Shown here: positions 1 to 5,406 of the stretch, one piece after another | How positions within the stretch are numbered: the stretch's first letter is position 1 | Layout: each line of letters begins with the position of its first letter | NCBI GenBank assembly: GCA_020861205.1 | Contig: JAJBSY010000421.1 | Location: 1-5,406, forward strand | Origin: Deltaproteobacteria bacterium | Lineage (GTDB): Bacteria; Desulfobacterota; Desulfovibrionia; Desulfovibrionales; Desulfovibrionaceae | Direction of reading: 5' to 3' | DNA length: 5,406 nucleotides | Program-made: the position numbers and the translations under genes | The notes under the pieces: generated by a model | Told to the model about the DNA's origin: nothing | Seen by the model: the letters and a program-made list of their open reading frames with translations, nothing else | The model's database searches: none

Positions 1-569
1 TCATAGAGGAACAGGATATACGAGGGCGTACAGCAGACGGCGGTAGCGCCGAAATCCCGAAGGAGCTGGGCCTGCCGTTTGGTCGCCCCTCCGGAAACCG
101 GGATGACCGTCGCGCCGAGGCGCTCGGCACCGTAATGCGCGCCAAGGCCGCCCGTAAAAAGACCGTAGCCATAAGCGTTATGCAGAAGGTCGCGGCTGGT
201 CATCCCAGCCGCGCACATGCTGCGGGCCATGCATTCGGCCCAGATGTCCAGGTCGCGCCGGGTGTATCCCACAACCGACGCCTTGCCCGTTGTGCCGCTG
301 GAAGCGTGCAGGCGCACGATGACGTCGCGCGGTACGGCGAACATGCCGAAAGGATACCCGTTGCGCAGGTCCTGTTTATCCGTAAACGGAAGTTTGACGA
401 GGTCATCGAGCGAACGGACATCGGACGGATGCACCCCAAGCGCGTCAAAGGCCTTGCGGTAAAAAGGCACATTGGCGTACACACGCTCGCAGAGATTGCG
501 CAGACGCAGCAGTTGCAAATCCCGCAACTCTTCCCTCGGCAGCATTTCTTTTTCCACATCGAACATCAT
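1..569 (-). CDS. paaK: Phenylacetate-CoA ligase (PaaK family), N-terminal part, cut by window edge
   Basis: Adenylate-forming ligase that would convert phenylacetate or a related aryl acid to its CoA thioester with ATP and CoA, giving AMP and PPi, in the cytoplasm. Reading the minus strand from the ATG at 569 gives 189 open residues up to the window edge; the family is usually about 430 residues, so the C-terminal half lies to the left. Visible family features are the N-terminal pattern around residues 20-62 ([19 protein letters not shown], then [16 protein letters not shown]) and the phosphate-binding loop ASSGTTGK at residues 89-96 followed by VVGYT. Further on come a YGYGLFTGG stretch (133-141) and CTPSY at 180-184. 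GAGGG lies 6 bases before the first ATG and 9 before the second (566), so either may be used. It is transcribed divergently from rsfS. The substrate could be phenylacetate, indoleacetate or another arylacetate; the sequence here does not decide it. The paaK symbol follows the family name. Confidence 0.93.
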   Translation of the reverse strand, partial: MMFDVEKEMLPREELRDLQLLRLRNLCERVYANVPFYRKAFDALGVHPSDVRSLDDLVKLPFTDKQDLRNGYPFGMFAVPRDVIVRLHASSGTTGKASVVGYTRRDLDIWAECMARSMCAAGMTSRDLLHNAYGYGLFTGGLGAHYGAERLGATVIPVSGGATKRQAQLLRDFGATAVCCTPSYILFLY

Positions 570-598
570 GACGGTCCCTCGCGTATAAGGCATATAAT
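568..598 (+). promoter_or_regulatory. Candidate sigma-70 promoter for rsfS-gpmI
   Basis: A perfect TATAAT hexamer lies at 593-598 on the plus strand. The best upstream partner is ATGACG at 568-573, which matches four of six positions of TTGACA but leaves a 19-base spacer, longer than ideal. The -35 would overlap the paaK start codons, so binding of polymerase here could interfere with paaK expression. Transcription would begin near 605, leaving a leader of about 130 bases before rsfS. The -10 box is seen; its use as a promoter is inference. Confidence 0.35.
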
Positions 599-736
599 CG
601 GTTTGTTGTGCCCTATTCGGGCTCCACGGTCAACAGCCGGCCTACCGGAACGAGAAAACGCTTGCTGTTTTTGGCGTTTGCGCAACCCTCCGTCATGGTG
701 TACCGTGAAAAGATAGATTTGAGAGAAGGATACCCC
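570..736. promoter_or_regulatory. Divergent intergenic region between paaK and rsfS
   Basis: These 167 bases separate two genes reading outward, so promoters for both should lie here. No convincing gene is present: a plus-strand reading frame extends up from rsfS to a GTG at 608, but it lacks a ribosome binding site and does not resemble RsfS N-termini. The stretch includes small inverted repeats: GCCC/GGGC around a five-base loop (610-622) and CCGG/CCGG around CCTA (about 637-648). A 6-base CACGGT recurs in inverted form as ACCGTG near 702. None is strong enough to call a riboswitch or attenuator. I see no good sigma-70 box pair for the paaK side. Confidence 0.55.
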
Positions 737-1129
737 ATGCCCACGAACAAGAAATTTGCCGATGTCCCCGTTCGGGAAAAACTCGACCGCATCACGGGAT
801 GGATCGAGGAAAAAAAAGGAAAAGACATACTCGCCCTTGACCTGAGCCGAATTAATACGTTCACCGAGGGCATAATCATTGTCACCGCAAGTTCAATCCG
901 CCATGGTCAGGGTCTGGCCGACCATATCCTCGCCCAAAGCAAGGCCGAGCGCTATGAATTCCTTCGCATGGAAGGCTTTCAGACGGGCCAGTGGATACTG
1001 CTCGACATGAACGACCTTGTCATCAGCATTTTCCAAAAGGAAACACGGGAGCTTTACCGCCTGGAAGACCTCTGGAAAAATGCCGAAACGGTCGCGGACA
1101 CGCGGGAACATGCTCCGGCCCTTATATAA
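737..1129 (+). CDS. rsfS: Ribosomal silencing factor RsfS (Iojap/YbeB family)
   Basis: RsfS binds ribosomal protein uL14 on the 50S subunit and blocks joining of the 30S subunit, lowering translation in stationary phase or starvation. The ATG at 737 gives 130 residues, in the usual family range (roughly 105-130). It is chosen because GAAGGA at 725-730 sits 6 bases upstream; upstream in-frame starts at 608 (GTG) and 695 (ATG) have no such site. Family features are KDILALDLS (29-37), IIIVTASS.RHGQGLADHI (47-64) and the block EGFQTGQWILLDMNDLVISIF (79-99), which corresponds to the usual EG...WILLDYGDVVVHIF. The C-terminal ETRELYRLEDLW (102-113) is also typical. The canonical ADYFVIATG is replaced by TEGIIIVTA, so the otherwise common Asp-Tyr pair is missing, though the fold-defining blocks are intact. 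It is 17 bases from gpmI and probably cotranscribed with it. The extra tail after LW is about 17 residues and unconserved-looking. Confidence 0.93.
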   Translation: MPTNKKFADVPVREKLDRITGWIEEKKGKDILALDLSRINTFTEGIIIVTASSIRHGQGLADHILAQSKAERYEFLRMEGFQTGQWILLDMNDLVISIFQKETRELYRLEDLWKNAETVADTREHAPALI

Positions 1130-1146
1130 CTAAACGGGAAGTACGA

Positions 1147-2688
1147 ATGAACGAATTAACTCCTACGGCATTGCTCATCCTGGACGGCTGGGGCCTCGCC
1201 CCTGCGGGTCCCGGCAACGCGGCATCCCTTGCCAACACGCCGACCGTGGACAAGATATTGAGCCACCCCTCCTTCACCGCCATTGAAGCTTCCGGCCGCG
1301 CCGTCGGCCTGCCCGCCGGATATATGGGCAACTCGGAAGTCGGCCACATGAACCTGGGCGCGGGGCGCATCGTTTACCAGGACATGACGCTGATCGAAAT
1401 CGCCATGGAAAGGGGGGAATTCCCCACAAATCCGGTTATAGCCGACGTGCTGGGCAAGACCAAGGCTTCCGGCGGCTCCGTTCATTTCATCGGGCTTTTG
1501 TCCAACGGCGGTGTTCACAGCCACATAGACCATTTGAAGGGTCTTCTCGACGCCGCCAAAAGCGCCGGGGTCCCCGCGTTCGTTCACGCCTTCATGGACG
1601 GGCGGGACACCTCCCCCACCAGCGGCGCGGGATTTGTCGCGGAGATATTGGATCACATGCGCGCGATCGGCCACGGAACGTTGGCGACCATGACGGGGCG
1701 CTATTACGCCATGGACCGGGACAAGCACTGGGAACGCAACATCTTGGCCTGGAACGCCATGGTTCACGGCGAGGGCGAACGCGTCACCGACCCCGTGGAT
1801 GCGTTGAAAAAAGCCTACGCCCACGATGAAACCGACGAATTCCTGAAGCCGCGCATCGTCGTTGCCGAGGGTGGCGAACCGCACGTGATAGTGGACAATG
1901 ACGGTCTGTTCTTCTTCAACTTCCGGGCCGACAGGGCGCGCCAGTTGACGAGAGCTTTCTATGAAAAGGACTTCGACGGCTTTGACCGGGGCAAAATGCC
2001 GAAGCTGGCGGCGTTTGCCACCTTCACGCCGTACGAATCCTCAATTCCCGTTCCGGCGGCCTTTACCAAGCCGGAAGTGACGGAATCCATGGGCGAGATT
2101 GTTTCCCAAATGGGCTTGCAGCAACTGCGTATCGCGGAGACGGAAAAATACGCCCATGTAACCTACTTCTTCAGTTGCGGCCGGGAAGACAAGTTTCCCG
2201 GCGAGGAACGCCGCCTCATTCCTTCCCCGCGGGACGTCGCGACTTACGACCTGAAGCCGGAAATGAGCGCCTACCAGGTGGCCGAAACGTTTGTGGAAGA
2301 ATGGAAAACCGGCAAATACGGCTTTGCGGTGTGCAATCTCGCCAACCCGGACATGGTCGGCCATACCGGCGTCATCCCCGCCGGGATCAAAGCCTGCGAA
2401 GCGGTGGACGCCTGCGCCAAAAAAATCATCGATGCCGTCCTCGAGTCAAACGGCCGCATCCTCATTACTGCCGATCACGGCAATATCGAGGAACTGCTGA
2501 CCGAAGACGGCAAACCCATGACAGCCCATACCACCAACAAGGTTCCCCTCGCCGTGCTCGATAACGGTCCGGTCAAAAAGCTGCGTTCCGGCGGCAAACT
2601 CGGCGACGTCTCCCCTACCATCCTGCACCTCTGGGGTGTCACGCAGCCCGAGGCCATGACCGGCCAAAGCCTATGGGAGGAACCGTGA
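1147..2688 (+). CDS. gpmI: 2,3-bisphosphoglycerate-independent phosphoglycerate mutase
   Basis: Interconverts 3-phosphoglycerate and 2-phosphoglycerate in glycolysis and gluconeogenesis through a phosphoserine intermediate, using two divalent metals, normally manganese. The protein is 513 residues, matching the family (about 510-515). It belongs to the alkaline phosphatase superfamily, with a phosphatase-like domain split around an inserted transferase domain. Residues aligning by motif with the known active site are Asp13 (ILDGWG), the catalytic Ser63 (GNSEVGHMN), His124 (NGGVHSHIDH) and Asp154 in DGRDT. The C-terminal metal ligands are Asp402 and His406 (NPDMVGHTG), Asp443-His444 (TADHGN) and His461 (AHTTN). 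All are present, so the enzyme should be active. The start at 1147 has GGGAAG at 1136-1141, five bases away. It lies 17 bases after rsfS, and its stop codon overlaps the GTG start of the next ORF. An in-frame upstream extension into rsfS is a shadow. Confidence 0.98.
   Translation: MNELTPTALLILDGWGLAPAGPGNAASLANTPTVDKILSHPSFTAIEASGRAVGLPAGYMGNSEVGHMNLGAGRIVYQDMTLIEIAMERGEFPTNPVIADVLGKTKASGGSVHFIGLLSNGGVHSHIDHLKGLLDAAKSAGVPAFVHAFMDGRDTSPTSGAGFVAEILDHMRAIGHGTLATMTGRYYAMDRDKHWERNILAWNAMVHGEGERVTDPVDALKKAYAHDETDEFLKPRIVVAEGGEPHVIVDNDGLFFFNFRADRARQLTRAFYEKDFDGFDRGKMPKLAAFATFTPYESSIPVPAAFTKPEVTESMGEIVSQMGLQQLRIAETEKYAHVTYFFSCGREDKFPGEERRLIPSPRDVATYDLKPEMSAYQVAETFVEEWKTGKYGFAVCNLANPDMVGHTGVIPAGIKACEAVDACAKKIIDAVLESNGRILITADHGNIEELLTEDGKPMTAHTTNKVPLAVLDNGPVKKLRSGGKLGDVSPTILHLWGVTQPEAMTGQSLWEEP
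2675..2680 (+). promoter_or_regulatory. Ribosome binding site deciding the zinc-ribbon ORF start
   Basis: GGGAGG lies inside the last codons of gpmI, four bases before the GTG at 2685. The ATG at 2673 falls upstream of this site and has no site of its own, so the GTG is preferred. The short spacing and the overlap with the gpmI stop suggest translational coupling, with ribosomes ending gpmI restarting on the next frame. Confidence 0.6.
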
Positions 2689-2924
2689 GTTCCGCCCGCC
2701 CCGTAACGCCGGTAAAACCCTCGGGCATGGAACTGGTTTTTTATTATACCTGCCCGTTCTGTAACCGGGAACTTCCCCTTGTCGCGCCGCAACAACCAGG
2801 ACTCATTACCTGTGACGTCTGCCGCCAGAAATTTCCCATCGTGCCGGTGGATCAGCGCAGCGTCTATTACGTCCGGATCATGATGGGGAACGGCGCGGCC
2901 GCCATCGACCCCGACTTCATGTAA
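2685..2924 (+). CDS. Small four-cysteine zinc-ribbon-like protein of unknown function
   Basis: I do not recognise a named family. The GTG at 2685 gives 79 residues; its last two bases are shared with the TGA of gpmI (GTGA). Two CxxC knuckles, Cys23/Cys26 (TCPFC) and Cys43/Cys46 (TCDVC), are separated by 16 residues, a layout typical of a zinc ribbon binding one zinc ion. The first is flanked by FYYTCPFCNREL and the second by RQKFPIVPVD. The C-terminal part (VYYVRIMMGNGAAAIDPDFM) has no membrane segment or catalytic motif. The N-terminal 14 residues are Pro/Ser-rich and may be disordered; an alternative start at the ATG at 2727 (Met15) would remove them but lacks a ribosome binding site. Compact coding, spaced cysteine pairs and coupling to gpmI argue for a real gene. 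A role in nucleic acid or protein binding is only a guess from the fold. Confidence 0.8.
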   Translation: MSSARPVTPVKPSGMELVFYYTCPFCNRELPLVAPQQPGLITCDVCRQKFPIVPVDQRSVYYVRIMMGNGAAAIDPDFM

Positions 2925-3044
2925 GGCGCCGACCGGGCGACTGCCTTTCTTGTCAAGATTCATCGGCGATGATACGCTTGGACCATAATTGTCGTGTAAC
3001 GCCGTTCATACGCGGTATGCTGCCTTTACAGGAGAATTTACCCC
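2925..3044 (+). promoter_or_regulatory. Intergenic gap before the ACT gene, possible weak promoter
   Basis: These 120 bases contain no gene. TTGTCA at 2950-2955 resembles a -35 box, with TACGCT at 2973-2978 at 17 bases, but the latter matches the -10 consensus at only three positions. CATAAT at 2984-2989 is a better -10 but has no -35 at the right distance. No clear intrinsic terminator follows the zinc-ribbon gene, so the ACT gene may be read through from the gpmI operon, have its own promoter, or both. AGGAGA at 3030-3035 is the ribosome binding site of the ACT gene, nine bases before its ATG. Confidence 0.3.
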
Positions 3045-3476
3045 ATGAAAATCGAGCAGCTGTCCATTTTCCTCGAGAACAAGGCGGGCCGCCTGGCGGA
3101 AGTGACCAACGTTCTCGCTACGGCCAACATCAACATCCGGGCGCTTTCCCTCGCGGACACGTCGGATTTCGGCATTCTGCGCCTTATCGTAAACGACCAT
3201 GATACCGCAAAGGACGCGTTGAAAGCGGCCGGATTCACCGTCGGGTTGACCAGCGTGGTGGCCGTCGAGGTGCCGCACGTTCCGGGCGGTCTTGACACGA
3301 TCCTGCAATTGCTCGGCAAAAAGGGCGTCAACGTGGAATATATGTACGCTTTCATGCAAAAGGGCGACAACGCCGTACTTATCTTCCGGTTCAACAATCT
3401 GGATGCGGCCATGGAAGCGCTGCGGGAAGCGAACATTCCCGTATTAAGCACCGACCAGGTATGTAACGGTTGCTGA
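3045..3476 (+). CDS. Tandem ACT-domain protein, probable amino acid-binding regulator
   Basis: A 143-residue protein made almost entirely of two ACT domains, small ligand-binding folds that usually sense amino acids. Domain 1 spans about residues 3-70 ([19 protein letters not shown], then [21 protein letters not shown]), with the typical glycine-containing turn between the first strand and helix. Domain 2 spans about 71-137 ([20 protein letters not shown], then [10 protein letters not shown] and NAVLIFRF). There is no catalytic or DNA-binding domain, so it probably acts by binding a ligand and perhaps a partner protein. Stand-alone double-ACT proteins of this length are known next to phenylacetate-CoA ligase and indolepyruvate:ferredoxin oxidoreductase genes in anaerobes, so a link to the paaK at the left end is plausible. 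The chain ends in CNGC (140-143), a CxxC at the very C-terminus. The start is supported by AGGAGA at 3030-3035. The terminator at 3493 follows it closely. The ligand is unknown. Confidence 0.9.
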   Translation: MKIEQLSIFLENKAGRLAEVTNVLATANINIRALSLADTSDFGILRLIVNDHDTAKDALKAAGFTVGLTSVVAVEVPHVPGGLDTILQLLGKKGVNVEYMYAFMQKGDNAVLIFRFNNLDAAMEALREANIPVLSTDQVCNGC

Positions 3477-3492
3477 AGGTCGCGCGCTCATA

Positions 3493-3532
3493 CGAAAACA
3501 GAAGGCTCCCTTCGGGGAGCCTTCTGTTTTCG
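3493..3532. terminator. Bidirectional intrinsic terminator with UUCG tetraloop
   Basis: A perfect 18-bp inverted repeat (3493-3510 with 3515-3532) encloses the loop TTCG closed by a C-G pair, the very stable cUUCGg tetraloop. The stem has a GC-rich core (GGCTCCC/GGGAGCC) and an outer AAAA/TTTT, so RNA from either strand ends the hairpin with a short U run. It lies 16 bases after the ACT gene stop and 24 bases beyond the dctM stop on the other strand, between converging genes, as expected for a shared terminator. The U run of four, followed by CG, is short. Confidence 0.92.
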
Positions 3533-3556
3533 CAATCGTAACGGATTCCCGCGCCG

Positions 3557-4819
3557 CTAAAAAATGATCCCAGGAAAAAGAACGGGCAGGTATACATAGA
3601 ATAGAAACATTATGATCAGCCCCAGGAGATACGGCAACACGGCCTTGGCGATCCGCTCGATGGGCAGCCCCGTGACGCTCGACGCGACAAAGAGGTTGAT
3701 GGCGACCGGCGGCGTAACCATCCCGATGGCGATCCCAACGGTGAACAAAATTCCGAAGTGGACCAAATCCACGCCGATAAGCTTGACCAGGGGAAGAAAA
3801 ACGGGAGTCAGCAGGATAACCGCGGACGAGGTTTCCATGAAAATGCCCGCGATCAGGATAATGATCGACATGAGGAACAGGACGACGAGCCTGTTGTCCG
3901 ACACGCTGAGAACGGCCTGGGCCACGGTTTCGGGAATTTTCCAGTTGGCGAGCACCCATCCGAAAATCCCGCTGCACGCGATGATGATCATAATGATGGC
4001 CGAGGTTCGCGCGCTTCCCAGGATAATTGTGCCGAGTTCCCGCATGGTCAGGTCGCGGTATACGAAAAAGGACACCACCCCGGCGTAGATGACCGCCACA
4101 GCCGCGGCTTCGGACGGCGTAAACTGGCCGGAAAAAATGCCGCCCAGAATTATCAGGGGCATCAGGATTCCCCAAATCGCGGGCACGAAAGCGGCCATGA
4201 CGCTTTTGAGCGATAACGGCGCGCCCTTGGGGTAATTGCGGTCATATGCCTGTTTCAGGGCTATGGCGATAAGAACGCCGCCCATCATAAACCCGGGAAC
4301 GAACCCGTTCTGGAAAAGCCGGGTGACGCTCTGGTCGGCGATAACCGCGTACAGAACCATGGGGACCGAGGGAGGGATGACAACGCCGATACACCCGGCG
4401 GAGGCGATAAGCGCGGCCGCGGAGTCTTCCCGGTATTGGCGTTCCTTAAGTTCGGGAATCAGAGTAGCGCCGACGGCGGCCGTGGTGGCGGCTCCGGAAC
4501 CGGAAATGGCGGCAAAGAACATCCCGGCCACCACGGAAACGGCGGAGAGCGCCCCACGGAGCTGCCCCATCAAGGATTCGGCAAAGACCACGAGTTTCTT
4601 GGAGATAGTCCCCCGGGCCAAAAGATCGCCGGCCAGGATGAAAAAGGGCACAGCGACCAGGGGAAACGAGTCGGTCGCCGCAAACATGCGCTGCACGATA
4701 AGGATGAGGGGCACGTCGCCGATAATCAGGATGGTTGTCGCGGCGATGGCGACGGAAAAGGCAATGGGAACACCAAGGGCGAGAAGTCCCAGAAACGTGA
4801 GGAACAGTATGCTCGTCAT
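3557..4819 (-). CDS. dctM: TRAP transporter large permease subunit (DctM family)
   Basis: Main membrane subunit of a tripartite ATP-independent periplasmic transporter, moving a solute delivered by a periplasmic binding protein across the inner membrane, normally with sodium. The protein has 420 residues (family about 425) and is hydrophobic throughout, consistent with about 11-12 membrane segments plus re-entrant hairpins. Family motifs are GVPIAFSVAIA (16-26), VAVPFFILAGDLLARG (56-71), AAISGSGAATTAAVG (103-117) and GVVIPPSVPMVLYAV (145-159). FTPSEAAAVAVIYA (233-246) and GMVTPPVAINLFVASSVTG (366-384) follow. The two SGSGAA/TPP-type regions correspond to the re-entrant loops and sodium-site regions of the known SiaQM structures. 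It begins with an ATGA overlap on the dctQ stop, and AAGGGGG upstream can serve as ribosome binding site, so the two are translationally coupled. The substrate cannot be told from this subunit. The dctM symbol denotes the family, not a C4-dicarboxylate specificity. Confidence 0.97.
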   Translation of the reverse strand: MTSILFLTFLGLLALGVPIAFSVAIAATTILIIGDVPLILIVQRMFAATDSFPLVAVPFFILAGDLLARGTISKKLVVFAESLMGQLRGALSAVSVVAGMFFAAISGSGAATTAAVGATLIPELKERQYREDSAAALIASAGCIGVVIPPSVPMVLYAVIADQSVTRLFQNGFVPGFMMGGVLIAIALKQAYDRNYPKGAPLSLKSVMAAFVPAIWGILMPLIILGGIFSGQFTPSEAAAVAVIYAGVVSFFVYRDLTMRELGTIILGSARTSAIIMIIIACSGIFGWVLANWKIPETVAQAVLSVSDNRLVVLFLMSIIILIAGIFMETSSAVILLTPVFLPLVKLIGVDLVHFGILFTVGIAIGMVTPPVAINLFVASSVTGLPIERIAKAVLPYLLGLIIMFLFYVYLPVLFPGIIF

Positions 4820-5319
4820 GCCGCGCCCCCTTCACGATTACCGCCAAGGGGAATCATCCTTAAGAGAAGATCGAGGACGTGAAAGGCCATAAGGCCGCAT
4901 CCAACGGGAATGGCGAGGTATACCCAGCTCATGGGAATCCGGAGCGCGGCGGAAAGCTGCCTCGATTGCATACCCATGTAATCGAGGCCGTACATGACCG
5001 CCACGATGAAAAACGCGCCGCACAGAAGATGACAGCAGACCTGCATCAGCTTTTGACAGGACGCGGGAAACAGCGCCTGGACGACCGTCACGCTGATGTG
5101 TCCCGAGCGGCGGTAAACACAGCTCGCGCCGAGAAATGTGGCCCACACCATCAGGTAGCGGGTCAGTTCCTCGCTCCAGGCAAGGGCTGTAAACCATAAC
5201 CGGCAAGCGATCTGCAACCCCGTCAGTATCACCATGCCGGCGACGCAAACGACGCAGATACCGCCGCAGACATAATCCAGCCATTCACTGAGTTTGTGAA
5301 ACGCTTTCATGAGGGCCAT
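4816..5319 (-). CDS. dctQ: TRAP transporter small permease subunit (DctQ family)
   Basis: Small membrane subunit that packs against DctM and helps dock the solute-binding protein. From the ATG at 5319 it has 167 residues, normal for the family, with four predicted membrane helices at about 17-38, 53-70, 92-111 and 131-153. Family features are FTALAWSEELTRYLMVWATFLG (43-64, the usual W.EE..R.L..W..FLG), RRSGHISV (70-77) and ALRIPMSWVYLAIPVG (125-140). The start at 5319 is chosen because AGGAG (5330-5334 on the complementary strand) lies 10 bases upstream. A TTG at 5340 would place that site within the gene, and the ATG at 5310 is too far from it. The protein holds ten cysteines (18, 22, 25, 39, 67, 88, 95, 96, 100, 141), many for a membrane protein of this size. 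It overlaps dctM by four bases. The partner binding protein gene is not in the window. Confidence 0.95.
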   Translation of the reverse strand: MALMKAFHKLSEWLDYVCGGICVVCVAGMVILTGLQIACRLWFTALAWSEELTRYLMVWATFLGASCVYRRSGHISVTVVQALFPASCQKLMQVCCHLLCGAFFIVAVMYGLDYMGMQSRQLSAALRIPMSWVYLAIPVGCGLMAFHVLDLLLRMIPLGGNREGGAA

Positions 5320-5406
5320 AGACAAGTCTCTCCTCGACAATCAGGCAAGCCGCGCGCGGCGAGCGGAGCGGCGACGACGATCGCGCCGCTCCGTAACGAT
5401 CAACGG
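5320..5406 (-). promoter_or_regulatory. Non-coding region upstream of dctQ
   Basis: No gene is seen in these 87 bases to the window edge. They contain the dctQ ribosome binding site, a 12-bp perfect palindrome of alternating G and C (5349-5360) and a larger inverted repeat (separate entry). If a dctP gene lies just to the right on the same strand, this is the dctP-dctQ spacer. Otherwise it would include the promoter of the dctQM pair, though I see no clear -35/-10 boxes. Confidence 0.5.
5364..5393. repeat. GC-rich 10-bp inverted repeat (hairpin) upstream of dctQ
   Basis: CGGAGCGGCG at 5364-5373 is perfectly complementary to CGCCGCTCCG at 5384-5393 around a 10-base loop. The stem is strong, but no T run follows on either strand, so it is a poor fit to an intrinsic terminator. 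It could be an RNA-stabilising or processing hairpin between dctP and dctQ, or an operator for a dimeric regulator. The inverted repeat is seen; the role is inference. Confidence 0.7.

Noticed and set aside
135..716. 193-codon plus-strand open frame at the left end
   Set aside because: It runs antisense through paaK, whose minus-strand reading contains a clear ASSGTTGK loop, and its product resembles no family.
608..736. 43-codon N-terminal extension of rsfS
   Set aside because: No ribosome binding site at 608 or 695, while 737 has GAAGGA at a good distance; the extension is unlike RsfS N-termini.
991..1146. Upstream 52-codon extension of gpmI overlapping rsfS
   Set aside because: GpmI proteins begin near the ILDGWG motif, and the start at 1147 has its own ribosome binding site; the extension is rsfS read in another frame.
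1156..1884. Long 242-codon open frame antisense to gpmI
   Set aside because: It lies opposite a gpmI with every catalytic residue intact; the open frame is a by-product of GC-rich codon use, with no recognisable domain or ribosome binding site.
2925..2960. Possible terminator after the zinc-ribbon gene
   Set aside because: Only a 4-bp CGCC/GGCG stem is seen and the following T run is interrupted, so it is too weak to call.
2969..3202. 77-codon open frame over the start of the ACT gene
   Set aside because: It overlaps the ACT gene in another frame, lacks a ribosome binding site and encodes no recognisable domain.
3612..4892. Several plus-strand open frames of 148-218 codons opposite dctM and dctQ
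   Set aside because: Their compositions (Met/Ile/Arg-rich or His/Gly/Asp-rich) are those of reverse-complemented membrane-protein codons. The minus-strand genes are unmistakable TRAP subunits.
1..5406. CRISPR array, tRNA/rRNA genes, insertion sequences, phage or defence genes
   Set aside because: I saw no direct-repeat/spacer pattern, tRNA-like cloverleaf, transposase motif or mobile-element boundary; the coding style is even across the window.

Overview
The window looks like ordinary chromosome from a GC-rich, anaerobic-type bacterium. A member of the Desulfovibrionaceae (Desulfobacterota) is my best guess. The grounds are the set of genes: a phenylacetate-CoA ligase of the PaaK type, a tandem-ACT protein of the sort often found beside such ligases in organisms with 2-ketoacid:ferredoxin oxidoreductases, a cofactor-independent phosphoglycerate mutase next to rsfS, and a TRAP transporter. 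This assignment is inference from gene content and protein style, not from a database match.

Layout, left to right. Bases 1-569 (minus strand) hold the N-terminal 189 residues of PaaK, cut by the window edge. Bases 570-736 are a divergent intergenic region with a perfect TATAAT on the plus strand. Then comes a plus-strand run: rsfS (737-1129), gpmI (1147-2688) and a 79-residue four-cysteine zinc-ribbon-like protein (2685-2924) whose GTG start overlaps the gpmI stop. After a 120-base gap comes a two-ACT-domain protein (3045-3476). A perfect 18-bp hairpin with a UUCG loop (3493-3532) closes this block and probably ends transcription from both sides. The right-hand part is minus strand: dctM (3557-4819) and dctQ (4816-5319), the large and small membrane subunits of a TRAP transporter, overlapping by four bases. 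Upstream of dctQ, 5320-5406 carries a strong GC-rich inverted repeat and no gene. The solute-binding DctP subunit is not in the window and may lie just beyond its right edge.

Functionally there are three units. RsfS (ribosome silencing under starvation) and GpmI (3-PGA/2-PGA interconversion in glycolysis and gluconeogenesis) form a housekeeping operon with the small zinc-ribbon protein riding on gpmI translation. PaaK and the ACT protein plausibly belong together in aromatic acid/amino acid metabolism, although they are separated and on opposite strands. DctQM imports an unidentified, probably carboxylate-containing solute using an ion gradient.

I did not find a clearly new biological system. 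The points most worth a second look are the translationally coupled zinc-ribbon ORF, the split PaaK/ACT arrangement, the divergent control region, and the hairpins at 3493-3532 and 5364-5393.
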